From positions 1 to 7,760 of the forward strand of contig JALOMN010000088.1 in the NCBI GenBank assembly GCA_025455445.1: 7,760 nt of DNA, in the 5' to 3' direction. The notes under the pieces were generated by a model. The model saw only the letters and a program-made list of their open reading frames with translations, made no database searches and was not told the origin of the DNA. This DNA is from Cyclobacteriaceae bacterium. Lineage in GTDB: Bacteria; Bacteroidota; Bacteroidia; Cytophagales; Cyclobacteriaceae. Position 1 is the first letter of the stretch. The number at the start of each line of letters is the position of its first letter. A program made the position numbers and the translations under genes. Positions 1 to 6,431 of this stretch are shown piece by piece.

Positions 1-1952
1 GCAAATGCACTCAAACCATAAGCATTCTCTTTTCCGATATTATCATACGTAGTTACCACAGTATCACCGGATACATTTCGTATACTTTGAATTGAATTGT
101 TGGTTTTGCGCATAAAACCAGTAAAGTTCAATGACGTACCTTTAATAAAGGTGCTATAGCCTAATTCAAAGTTGTCAGTAAACTCAGGGTCTAATTCCGG
201 ATTACCAATGGTACGGTTATAAGGATTTGATGCCTGAATATTCGGATTCAAAAACTGAATGGAAGGTCTCTGAATTCTACGATTATAAGATGCCTTGGCT
301 GTGCCCGACTTTAATTTCTTTGAGGCATTGATGCTCGGTACCAAAACACCATATTCCGGAATGTCAATATCATCTTCCGTGCGGGTAAAAGCGTTGATGA
401 TGGTATATTCATAGCGTGCACCTGCTTTGAAACTATATCCTCCTTTGCCTGCATAGGTGTATGACAAATAGCTGGCCGTTACATTCTGGTTGTAGTTTAA
501 CTGATTTGAAAGATTTTGATTGGGGTTAAGCACATATTCACCATCCGCACCTTGAGCAGTGAAATAGGCAAAATCACTCAACACGGTTCTGCTGATATTT
601 TTTGCGCCTAGTTCTAATGTCTGACCTTGAGTTAATGGAGTAGCATAATCTACCTGCAAAGTGAATTCTTCATTCAAGCCATCATTTTCATTTTTAAAGC
701 GTTGCGAAATATCTTCTGAAATACCATTGTAGATTGTATTTGTAAAATCGTTGTTACGATCGTTTTTACTGTAAAGCGCGAGAAAATTTAATTCGCGTTG
801 TGGCTTGTCAAATAATCTTGTGTATGTAAAGTTTAAGTCCATCGTTCCAGAATTGTCTTTAGTCATTACATCTCTCAAGCTGGTAGATGTAGGGATTGTT
901 CCATTGTTAAAGAAACTTTCCGTAAGCAGATTATCCTGATAGTTGGAATTATTTCTTATTCCATAACGCAGGGAAGCGGCCAGTGAATTTTTCTTATCAA
1001 TGTCATAATCCCATCCTAAACTATAATTGCCAAAAACTCCATTGCTGCGATTCTCTCCGCTTTGTAACGTTCTATACGTGTCAGTACCATCGATAGTGGT
1101 CTGGTCATTATTGTAACTTCCAGTAACATTATAGTTAGCTCTTCCAAAACCACCTAAAGAGAATCCCATTTTTCCTGTACGATAATTTCCGCGCAAGCCC
1201 AGGTTAGAACCGCGGTAACCGGCACCGGCATCAACGTTTAAGGTTAAGCCCTGCATGGTATTTTTCTTTGTAATAATGTTGATGATACCTGCTGATCCTT
1301 CAGCATCGTATTTTGCGGATGGTGCGGTAATCACTTCTACCGATTTTATTTGGTCTGCCGGAATCTGCTTTAAGGCATCGGCTACCGAGTTGGCCATTAC
1401 GGTAGAAGGCTTATTATTAATAAGAACAGTGATACCCTGGCTGCCACGTAAACTCACATTGCCATCCAGGTCAACAGAGAGCATCGGTACGCGCTTTAAT
1501 ACATCAGTTGCGTCACCACCGCGGGTGGTAGCATCATTTTCAGCATTATAGATAGTGCGGTCTACACGTTCTTCAATCAACTCTTTTTCGCCCATTACTA
1601 CTACCTCTTTTAACTCAGTAGCTTCTTCAGCTAATTTAATTATGCCCAGGTTGATGTCGTTCTTTTTAGCAGCTAAAACAACTGACTGCGTGAAGGTTTG
1701 ATATCCGATAAAAGAAATGTTAATGGTGTAATTTCCATCAGCAACTTTATTGATTGTGAACTTACCTTTTCCATCGGCAATGGTTCCATCTATTGTTTTT
1801 CCGCTGGCATCTAATAAAGCAACAGTAGCGAATTCAACCGGTTGGTTGGAACCATTATCGACTATAATACCCGATATTTTGCCATTACCTTGCGCAAAAC
1901 TGTAGGTGAGGGTAATTGTAAAAAGGGCAACTAATGTGATGAGTTTTTTCAT
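1..1952 (-). CDS. TonB-dependent receptor, outer membrane beta-barrel family (N-terminal 650 residues; 3' end outside window)
   Basis: This is the front part of an outer-membrane TonB-dependent protein; the remaining barrel lies beyond the left edge. The start ATG is at 1952-1950, with a good signal peptide (MKKLITLVALF, hydrophobic run, SFA-Q cut near residue 20). Residues about 25-105 form a carboxypeptidase-regulatory-like beta-sandwich (SGIIVDNGSNQPVEFA, then DGKGKF and ISFIGYQ). Residues about 125-230 are the plug, with TDVLKRVPMLSVD, the motif SLRGSQG near residue 167, VEVITAPSAKYDAEGSAG, and INIITKK. From about 235 onward come alternating aromatic and polar strands rich in Asn, Gly and Tyr, including a typical RRIQRPSIQFLNP segment near residue 580. 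The VITAPSAKYDAEG signature is typical of the PF14905 barrel family rather than SusC. Such proteins import ligands with TonB energy; the substrate cannot be told, and no SusD partner is visible. It is divergent from the kinase operon. Confidence 0.93.
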   Translation of the reverse strand, partial: MKKLITLVALFTITLTYSFAQGNGKISGIIVDNGSNQPVEFATVALLDASGKTIDGTIADGKGKFTINKVADGNYTINISFIGYQTFTQSVVLAAKKNDINLGIIKLAEEATELKEVVVMGEKELIEERVDRTIYNAENDATTRGGDATDVLKRVPMLSVDLDGNVSLRGSQGITVLINNKPSTVMANSVADALKQIPADQIKSVEVITAPSAKYDAEGSAGIINIITKKNTMQGLTLNVDAGAGYRGSNLGLRGNYRTGKMGFSLGGFGRANYNVTGSYNNDQTTIDGTDTYRTLQSGENRSNGVFGNYSLGWDYDIDKKNSLAASLRYGIRNNSNYQDNLLTESFFNNGTIPTSTSLRDVMTKDNSGTMDLNFTYTRLFDKPQRELNFLALYSKNDRNNDFTNTIYNGISEDISQRFKNENDGLNEEFTLQVDYATPLTQGQTLELGAKNISRTVLSDFAYFTAQGADGEYVLNPNQNLSNQLNYNQNVTASYLSYTYAGKGGYSFKAGARYEYTIINAFTRTEDDIDIPEYGVLVPSINASKKLKSGTAKASYNRRIQRPSIQFLNPNIQASNPYNRTIGNPELDPEFTDNFELGYSTFIKGTSLNFTGFMRKTNNSIQSIRNVSGDTVVTTYDNIGKENAYGLSAF

Positions 1953-2216
1953 GGGTTGTTAAGTTGTTTCCGCGCACGTTCTTTCCGCGGTACTATTCTA
2001 AACTACAAAGCAAGATTTTTGTTCGCATGAAATTATGCCTATTAGACAAGCTGGCTGAACTATTCGATCGATCGGTCTATTATTCGACATATCCGGTTGT
2101 GCTGATGAATCGGTCTATCGGTCGTATAATTGTTATGAATGGCCGAAAATACAGCGAAGTGTGACGATTGGTTTGATAAGCGGCTTACATTTGCTGATAA
2201 CAGGCGTTATAACTGC
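1953..2216. promoter_or_regulatory. Divergent control region between receptor and kinase genes, with short direct repeats
   Basis: This non-coding stretch must hold the promoters of both the receptor (minus) and the two-component operon (plus). It contains several short direct repeats. TATTCGA occurs at 2061-2067 and 2081-2087, exactly 20 nt apart, and the flanking 20-nt blocks match at about 13 of 20 positions. ATCGGTCTAT occurs at 2071-2080 and 2109-2118, with a third ATCGGTC at 2117-2123. Next to the receptor start, TTTCCGCG occurs at 1967-1974 and 1982-1989. No exact TAnnTTTG element was found on the minus strand; the nearest forms, such as TAGTTTAG, have a mismatch and no suitable upstream TTTG. 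The repeats may be operators, which is inference. Confidence 0.45.
2186..2193 (+). promoter_or_regulatory. Candidate -7 promoter element of the two-component operon
   Basis: TACATTTG fits the Bacteroidota -7 consensus TAnnTTTG exactly and is followed by C. Transcription would begin near position 2200, about 17 nt before the preferred kinase start at 2217. There is no TTTG at the usual 19-21 nt upstream, so the match is only partial; one such match in a region this size could arise by chance at a few percent. Confidence 0.35.
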
Positions 2217-3257
2217 ATGCAAACTTTTTTTAACAGGAACCGGGTAGTATTACTTCACATATCTTTTTGGCTGGTGTATCTATCGTTTAATTTATACCAG
2301 GCAAGTGTATTCCAGCGCGGCCGGGGTTATGACTGGGAGCGTATGCTTACATCACTCACCATTCAGTTGGTTTTTACTATGGCGATAGCCTATCTCAATT
2401 ACTTTTTTACCTGGCCAAGATTTCTTGCTAGTAAGAATTTATGGCGTTACCTGCTGGAGTTTTCAATACCATTTGCGGCCTTACTTACGGCCAGGGTGCA
2501 CCTTCAGCGATATATGGTGGATGGTTATACTCATAAAGCTGAATTCTTTTATTCGAGTTTCTTCATCGTTCAAATTGTTGCTGTCACTTTGTTCATTGTA
2601 ATATTTGTTGGGATGCTGCGCTTCGCGGTTGATTGGTTTGAACTAGAGGGCAAACGCAAAGAATTGGAAAACGAAAAATTATTATCGGAGTTGAATTTTC
2701 TTAAAGCACAGATAAACCCTCACTTTCTGTTTAATACGCTTAATAACTTATATTATCTGGCCTATACCAAATCTGAAAATACTACCGAGGTGATTGCCAA
2801 ATTATCACAAATGATGCGATACATGATTTATGAATCAAATCATGCCAAAGTAGCACTTCAGAAAGAGATTGAATATATGGAGAACTACATCAGTCTGGAG
2901 CGATTGCGATTGAATGATCAGATACCCATCAAATTTGAAGTGAAGGGCAATGTTGAAAATGTATGGATTACCCCTCTGATTTTTATTACCTTTCTTGAGA
3001 ATTCATTCAAACATGGGGTGAGCAATAACAATCCGGATGCGTGGGTGAATATCTCTATTGAGTTGAAAGATGGACTTTGTATTTACCAGGTAGAAAATAG
3101 TAAGCCTGCCGAAGCAATCAGTACCAATGAGAAGTCGGGAATTGGCCTTCGGAATGTGCAACGCAGGTTGGAGTTGAGTTATCCGGGTAAACATGAACTT
3201 ACCATTGAGGATAGTAAAGACCGGTATTTAGTAAAATTGAATATTGAAATTAATTGA
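2217..3257 (+). CDS. LytS/YehU-type sensor histidine kinase (His_kinase PF06580 family)
   Basis: This is a 346-residue inner-membrane kinase. Four hydrophobic segments lie at about residues 11-28, 45-65, 77-97 and 113-138, followed by a charged helical linker (about 142-162) and the LytS-type kinase core. The phospho-acceptor box is QINPHFLFNTLNN with His169. The ATP-binding part has the N-box FLENSFKHG (Asn262) and the glycine loop SGIGLRNVQRRL (Gly308, Gly310). There is no separate extracellular sensor domain, so the signal is probably sensed in or near the membrane. An in-frame ATG at 2139 would add 26 hydrophilic residues. I prefer 2217 because family members usually begin just before the first helix and because a promoter-like TACATTTG lies between the two starts. 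The stop overlaps the next gene's start, so the partner is the LytTR regulator. The stimulus is unknown. Confidence 0.92.
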   Translation: MQTFFNRNRVVLLHISFWLVYLSFNLYQASVFQRGRGYDWERMLTSLTIQLVFTMAIAYLNYFFTWPRFLASKNLWRYLLEFSIPFAALLTARVHLQRYMVDGYTHKAEFFYSSFFIVQIVAVTLFIVIFVGMLRFAVDWFELEGKRKELENEKLLSELNFLKAQINPHFLFNTLNNLYYLAYTKSENTTEVIAKLSQMMRYMIYESNHAKVALQKEIEYMENYISLERLRLNDQIPIKFEVKGNVENVWITPLIFITFLENSFKHGVSNNNPDAWVNISIELKDGLCIYQVENSKPAEAISTNEKSGIGLRNVQRRLELSYPGKHELTIEDSKDRYLVKLNIEIN

Positions 3258-3982
3258 AACTGAATTGCGTAATAATTGAAGATGAACCTCTGGCGCGTAA
3301 CTTGTTAATTGATTACGTGAAGAAAGTGCCTACGTTGCATCTTATCAACGCATTTTCAAATCCCCTGGCCGCAATGGAAACGTTGCACTCAGCCCACATT
3401 GATATTTTATTTCTCGATGTGCAAATGCCTGAGATTACAGGCATATCATTACTCAAAATCCTTAAAAAGAAACCGATGGTGGTGCTTACCACAGCATATT
3501 CTCAATATGCGCTGGAAGGTTATGAATTGGACGTGGCAGATTACCTGTTGAAGCCGATTACATTTGAGCGATTTCTTAAATCAGTCGATAAGGTAACTCA
3601 GCGGCTGGAATTAAATACAAAAGCTCCGGTAGTGGTTACAACTGAATCTCAGCCTGCTCCAAATCCATATGTATTCGTAAAGGATGGCACCAGTCTGGTG
3701 AAAGTGATGCTTAGCGATATATTATACGTAGAGGGCCTGAAGGACTATGTCACTATTCATACACCCACTCAAAAAGTAGTTACACTGCAACGGTTAAAAG
3801 CATTGGAAGAACAACTGCCTGCTGATAAATTCATAAGGATTCATAACTCATTCATCATTTCAATTGATGCAATTGAAGTGATACATAAAAGTGATGTAAT
3901 AATTAATGGACATTCTATCCCTATTGGCGATACCTATCGCAAAGGATTCAGGGAATTTATCGAGAAGAATCACTTGCAATAA
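3254..3982 (+). CDS. LytTR-family response regulator (REC-LytTR)
   Basis: This 242-residue cytoplasmic transcription regulator is the partner of the kinase immediately upstream. The receiver domain spans about residues 3-115: acidic pocket Glu9/Asp10, phospho-acceptor Asp55 in LFLDVQMPEITG, the switch Thr79/Thr80 in VVLTTAY, and Lys100 in YLLKPI. After a Pro-rich linker (about 120-138) comes a LytTR DNA-binding domain (about 139-240) with FVKDG, ILYVEGLKDYVTIH, and FIRIHNSFIIS. The start codon is TTG at 3254, inside the kinase stop (TTGA, 4-nt overlap). A stop codon lies in frame at 3251, and no ATG occurs before the conserved CVIIEDE, so the first downstream ATG (residue 41) would destroy the receiver domain. 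Translation is therefore probably coupled to the kinase. LytTR proteins usually bind paired direct repeats; repeats upstream of the kinase are candidate sites, which is inference. Confidence 0.93.
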   Translation: MKLNCVIIEDEPLARNLLIDYVKKVPTLHLINAFSNPLAAMETLHSAHIDILFLDVQMPEITGISLLKILKKKPMVVLTTAYSQYALEGYELDVADYLLKPITFERFLKSVDKVTQRLELNTKAPVVVTTESQPAPNPYVFVKDGTSLVKVMLSDILYVEGLKDYVTIHTPTQKVVTLQRLKALEEQLPADKFIRIHNSFIISIDAIEVIHKSDVIINGHSIPIGDTYRKGFREFIEKNHLQ

Positions 3983-3992
3983 TCACCTCAAT

Positions 3993-4022
3993 AAAAAAAC
4001 AAAGCCTGCAATGACGGCAGGC
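3993..4022 (-). terminator. Intrinsic terminator of the tRNA-Ala gene
   Basis: Read on the minus strand, a perfect 6-bp GC-rich stem (GCCTGC / GCAGGC, 7-nt loop) is followed by TTTGTTTTTTT. It lies 16 nt past the tRNA 3' end, which fits a Rho-independent terminator. On the plus strand the same hairpin lies 21 nt after the regulator stop but lacks a T-run, so it should work mainly for the tRNA. Confidence 0.75.
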
Positions 4023-4038
4023 AATAGTTTAAAGCTAG

Positions 4039-4112
4039 TGGAGAATATCGGAGTCGAACCGATGACCTCTTCCATGCCATGGAAGCGCTCTAGCCAGCTG
4101 AGCTAATCCCCC
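4039..4112 (-). tRNA. tRNA-Ala, anticodon GGC
   Basis: The minus strand gives a complete 74-nt cloverleaf. The acceptor stem is GGGGGAT / ATTCTCC with discriminator A73. The D arm is GCTCAGCTGGCTAGAGC. The anticodon arm is CTTCC-ATGGCAT-GGAAG, giving anticodon GGC, which reads GCC and GCU alanine codons. The variable loop is AGGTC and the T arm is ATCGG-TTCGACT-CCGAT. The acceptor has the G3-U70 wobble pair, the classical identity element for alanyl-tRNA synthetase, which supports the assignment independently of the anticodon. The 3' CCA is not encoded (CTAG follows A73), so it must be added by the CCA-adding enzyme. The gene has its own promoter and terminator and appears to be transcribed alone. 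Confidence 0.97.
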
Positions 4113-4127
4113 TTTTATTAAGAGGAG

Positions 4128-4158
4128 CAAATATATTTCATTTTCGTTTTACTGCAAA
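4128..4158 (-). promoter_or_regulatory. Bacteroidota-type promoter of the tRNA-Ala gene
   Basis: On the minus strand TTTG (4158-4155) is followed after 19 nt by TATATTTG (4135-4128), then C. Both elements and the spacing match the published Bacteroidota consensus (TTTG, 19-21 nt, TAnnTTTG). Transcription would start near 4121, about 10 nt before the mature tRNA 5' end, leaving a short leader for RNase P. Confidence 0.75.
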
Positions 4159-4168
4159 CCTGTCGATG

Positions 4169-4188
4169 AATAACCCATTTGGGTTATT
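4169..4188. terminator. Possible terminator hairpin at the end of the thioredoxin gene
   Basis: A perfect 8-bp inverted repeat, AATAACCC / GGGTTATT with a 4-nt loop, overlaps the stop codon of the minus-strand TlpA-type gene. On the plus strand it is followed by only a weak T-run (TTAAC), and on the minus strand by none. It may mark the 3' end of the thioredoxin mRNA or block antisense reading from the left. A terminator role is uncertain. Confidence 0.35.
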
Positions 4189-4678
4189 TTAACAAGGATC
4201 TGAATTTTTCAATGACTTCAGGTTTATCGAAATTGGCCATTCCCTGATGTGCTGCTAATACTTTACCATTCTTATCTAACACGAAGGTGGCTGGAATTGA
4301 CTCGGTATGAAAGGCATACTTTTTACCCGGAAAATAGACTTCAAAATCAAAATTCTTTTTTTGAATAAAACGCATTGCTTTTTCTGGCTGATCATCATAC
4401 GAAACCATAATAAATACAATGTCCTCGCCCTTGAGTGTGTTTTTTAGTTTTTGTATAGATGGCATTTCAGCCACACAAGGAGGACACCAGCTTGCCCAAT
4501 TATTAATGAATACTATTTTACCTCTGAATTGCGCAAGGTTGATGGGCATGTTATTGGAATCCACCAATTCTGCATTGACCGCAGTTTCTGCTTTATGATG
4601 AGTAGCTAGTTCAGTATTGGTAAAGCCTACCATCAGCGCTGCTACAAGCATTAAGGATAAAATTATTTTCAATTTCAT
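4184..4678 (-). CDS. Secreted TlpA/ResA-type thioredoxin-like protein
   Basis: This is a 164-residue exported thiol-disulfide oxidoreductase. Residues 1 to about 20 are a signal peptide or membrane anchor (MKLKIILSLMLVAALMVGF) with no lipobox Cys, so the product should act in the periplasm, free or anchored. The thioredoxin fold follows: FRGKIVFINNWASWCPPC with the catalytic pair Cys65 and Cys68, the TlpA-typical EMPSIQKL helix, and the cis-proline region ESIPATFVLDKNGKV with Pro129. The Cys-Pro-Pro-Cys active site and the length are usual for TlpA/ResA reductases, which keep cysteines of periplasmic proteins or cytochrome haem sites reduced. The partner is unknown because no cytochrome-maturation gene is adjacent. 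The gene is divergent from the CstB-like sulfur enzyme, with a CRP-like palindrome between them. A start at 4678 puts the signal peptide at the N-terminus. Confidence 0.92.
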   Translation of the reverse strand: MKLKIILSLMLVAALMVGFTNTELATHHKAETAVNAELVDSNNMPINLAQFRGKIVFINNWASWCPPCVAEMPSIQKLKNTLKGEDIVFIMVSYDDQPEKAMRFIQKKNFDFEVYFPGKKYAFHTESIPATFVLDKNGKVLAAHQGMANFDKPEVIEKFRSLLK

Positions 4679-4722
4679 AAATACTATTTTCTACAAAGAT
4701 CAGAACAGATTATCAGTCTGTC

Positions 4723-4738
4723 TGTGATTTGAGTCACA
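4723..4738. promoter_or_regulatory. Perfect CRP/FNR-family-like palindrome TGTGA-N6-TCACA
   Basis: TGTGA-TTTGAG-TCACA has two perfectly complementary 5-nt arms with a 6-nt spacer, the core of the enterobacterial CRP consensus. It lies 44 nt upstream of the thioredoxin start and 202 nt upstream of the CstB-like start. A -7-like GATCTTTG (4701-4694, minus strand, one mismatch) would place transcription near 4687-4689, so the palindrome centre would be about 42 nt upstream, like a class II activator site. The binding protein is not in the window; the function is inferred. Confidence 0.45.
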
Positions 4739-4940
4739 ATGAGGGTTGCTGGCTTACTTAGCACGATTATTCCTGACAAAAATCATATATCCATGTAACG
4801 TTTATCACATAGTTAATATTGGCATTGTGTTGAAATTTGGTCTCCCAAAATCATATTGCTTAGCGAGTCGAACGCATTTTAAAGAAGCTTGATGAATACT
4901 GGGACAAAAAAATTAAGCCACTTAACAAAACAATCATACT

Positions 4941-6362
4941 ATGAAATTAGAGCAGATTTATACCGGTTGCCTTGCTGAAGCAGCCTATTACATTGAAAGT
5001 GATGGCGAAGCGGTGATCATTGATCCCCTGCGTGAAACCGCACCTTACATTGCACGCGCCCAGAAAGACAACGCAGAAATTAAGTATATTCTTGAAACAC
5101 ATTTTCATGCGGATTTTGTATCAGGCCATATTGACCTGGCTAAAAAAACCGGAGCAACGATTGTTTTTGGGCCAACCGCTAAACCCGGTTATGAAGTGCA
5201 TGTGGCAACAGACGGTGAGATTTTAACAGTGGGAAAAATTAAAATTAAAGTGTTGCACACACCGGGTCATACAATGGAGTCTACCTCCTATCTGCTGATG
5301 GATGAAAAGGGAAAGGAGCAAGCTGTTTTTACCGGTGATACACTTTTTATTGGCGATGTAGGCAGACCAGATTTAGTTCAGAAAGTTAAGGCCGAAATCA
5401 CCCCACAATATCTCGCTGGTTTATTGTACGACTCACTCCGCACAAAAATTATGACGTTGCCAGACGAAGTGGTTGTCTATCCCGGACACGGTGCAGGCAG
5501 TGCCTGTGGTAAAAAGATGGATAAGGAAACAATGTCTACAATAGGAAAACAAAAGCTGTTTAATTACGCGCTGCGTGCGGATATGACTAAAGATGAGTTT
5601 ATTGCTGCGGTAACGGATGGATTAGTTGAACCTCCGCAATATTTTCCTGCCAATGTGATTATGAACTTAACCGGAAATGTGGAAAGTATTGATGATATTC
5701 TTGCCAGGGGCATGAGACCATTAACTGTAGCTGAGTTTGAAGCAGTGTGGGATTCTGCGGAAGCGTTGGTATTGGATACGCGCAAAAAGGAAGATTTTGT
5801 GAAGGGCTTTATTCCAGGCTCTGTATATATCGGAGTAGATGATACGTTCGCACCTTGGGTGGGTACTTTGATTACCGATTTGAAACAGCCCATTTTATTG
5901 ATCGCAGATAGCGGCCGCGAAGAAGAAGTAATTACAAGGCTCGCGCGAGTGGGTTATGATAATACGATCGGTTATCTCAACGGTGGAGTTACCGCATGGA
6001 AAAATGCAGGCAATGTGCTGGATGTGATTGATGAAATAAGTGCTTCTGATTTTGCTACATTATATTCATCAAATCCTTCGCTGGATGTATTGGATGGACG
6101 CAGGCATAGTGAATATGACTCTGAACATATTATAGGCGCTGAAAATTTTCCGTTGGATTTCATTAACCGAAATATGGCCACCCTCGATAAGAACAAAAAA
6201 TATTATGTCTATTGTGGCGGTGGTTATCGTTCCGTAATTATGATTTCTATTTTGAAAGCACGCGGTTATCACAAACTGGTAAATATTCCCGGAGGGTATA
6301 AGGCACTGGCTGCTACCTCGCTGAAGCGATCAGAGCATCAGGAAGTGAAAACAGAATTATAG
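4941..6362 (+). CDS. CstB-like persulfide dioxygenase-rhodanese fusion (MBL fold, two rhodanese domains)
   Basis: This 473-residue cytoplasmic enzyme probably oxidises low-molecular-weight persulfides and transfers sulfane sulfur, giving sulfite or thiosulfate. Residues 1 to about 245 form a metallo-beta-lactamase fold with THFHADFVSGH (His54, His56, Asp58), TPGHT (His110), TGDTLFIGDVGRPDL (Asp133) and YPGHGAGS (His183). His54, His110 and Asp133 match the three iron ligands of ETHE1-type persulfide dioxygenases. The residue after Asp58 is Phe59 where two-metal hydrolases have His, which suits a single-iron site. Residues about 259-356 are a first rhodanese domain whose active loop reads IADSGRE, without the catalytic Cys, so it should be inactive. 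Residues about 366-462 are a second rhodanese domain with an intact loop, CGGGYRS, and catalytic Cys425. An inactive middle and active terminal rhodanese domain is the known layout of staphylococcal CstB. The start at 4941 begins directly with the family's MKLEQIYTGCLAE. Confidence 0.93.
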   Translation: MKLEQIYTGCLAEAAYYIESDGEAVIIDPLRETAPYIARAQKDNAEIKYILETHFHADFVSGHIDLAKKTGATIVFGPTAKPGYEVHVATDGEILTVGKIKIKVLHTPGHTMESTSYLLMDEKGKEQAVFTGDTLFIGDVGRPDLVQKVKAEITPQYLAGLLYDSLRTKIMTLPDEVVVYPGHGAGSACGKKMDKETMSTIGKQKLFNYALRADMTKDEFIAAVTDGLVEPPQYFPANVIMNLTGNVESIDDILARGMRPLTVAEFEAVWDSAEALVLDTRKKEDFVKGFIPGSVYIGVDDTFAPWVGTLITDLKQPILLIADSGREEEVITRLARVGYDNTIGYLNGGVTAWKNAGNVLDVIDEISASDFATLYSSNPSLDVLDGRRHSEYDSEHIIGAENFPLDFINRNMATLDKNKKYYVYCGGGYRSVIMISILKARGYHKLVNIPGGYKALAATSLKRSEHQEVKTEL

Positions 6363-6372
6363 AAATTATCCA

Positions 6373-6431
6373 AAAGAATTAGGTCAGGCCATTACACTGG
6401 TCATATTAAAAATGGGTTGGCCTAATTCTTT
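6373..6431 (+). terminator. Long hairpin at the 3' end of the CstB-like gene, inside the convergent gene's tail
   Basis: Eleven nt after the CstB-like stop begins an inverted repeat: 11 perfect pairs (AAAGAATTAGG / CCTAATTCTTT), then further pairing to CCATT (6389-6393) / AATGG (6411-6415). In plus-strand RNA 20 of 21 positions pair, two as G-U, with one G-G mismatch and a 17-nt loop. In minus-strand RNA the two wobbles become A-C mismatches. The second arm runs into CTTTGTTTCC, a modest U-rich tail. I read it as the terminator or 3'-end hairpin of the plus-strand mRNA. It covers the last 16 codons or so of the convergent gene. Confidence 0.55.

Noticed and set aside
1255..1551. 98-codon plus-strand reading frame
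   Set aside because: It lies fully opposite the well-supported plug region of the receptor and shows no recognisable domain; it is a shadow frame.
1964..2164. 66-codon plus-strand reading frame in the receptor-kinase intergenic region
   Set aside because: It has no hydrophobic or domain pattern, runs across the repeats and likely promoter region, and overlaps the kinase frame; nothing supports translation.
3906..4106. 66-codon plus-strand reading frame
   Set aside because: It crosses the end of the response regulator, the terminator and the antisense of the tRNA gene; the tail is just the tRNA read in reverse.
4701..4724. Imperfect inverted repeat CAGAACAGA / TCTGTCTG next to the CRP-like site
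   Set aside because: The arms need a one-base bulge and the short symmetric core (ACAGA-N7-TCTGT) matches no motif I know; too weak to call as a separate site.
4861..4910. Text resembling 16S rRNA (GAGTCGAACGCA)
   Set aside because: Only about ten bases match and the flanking sequence does not; a chance similarity in the intergenic region.
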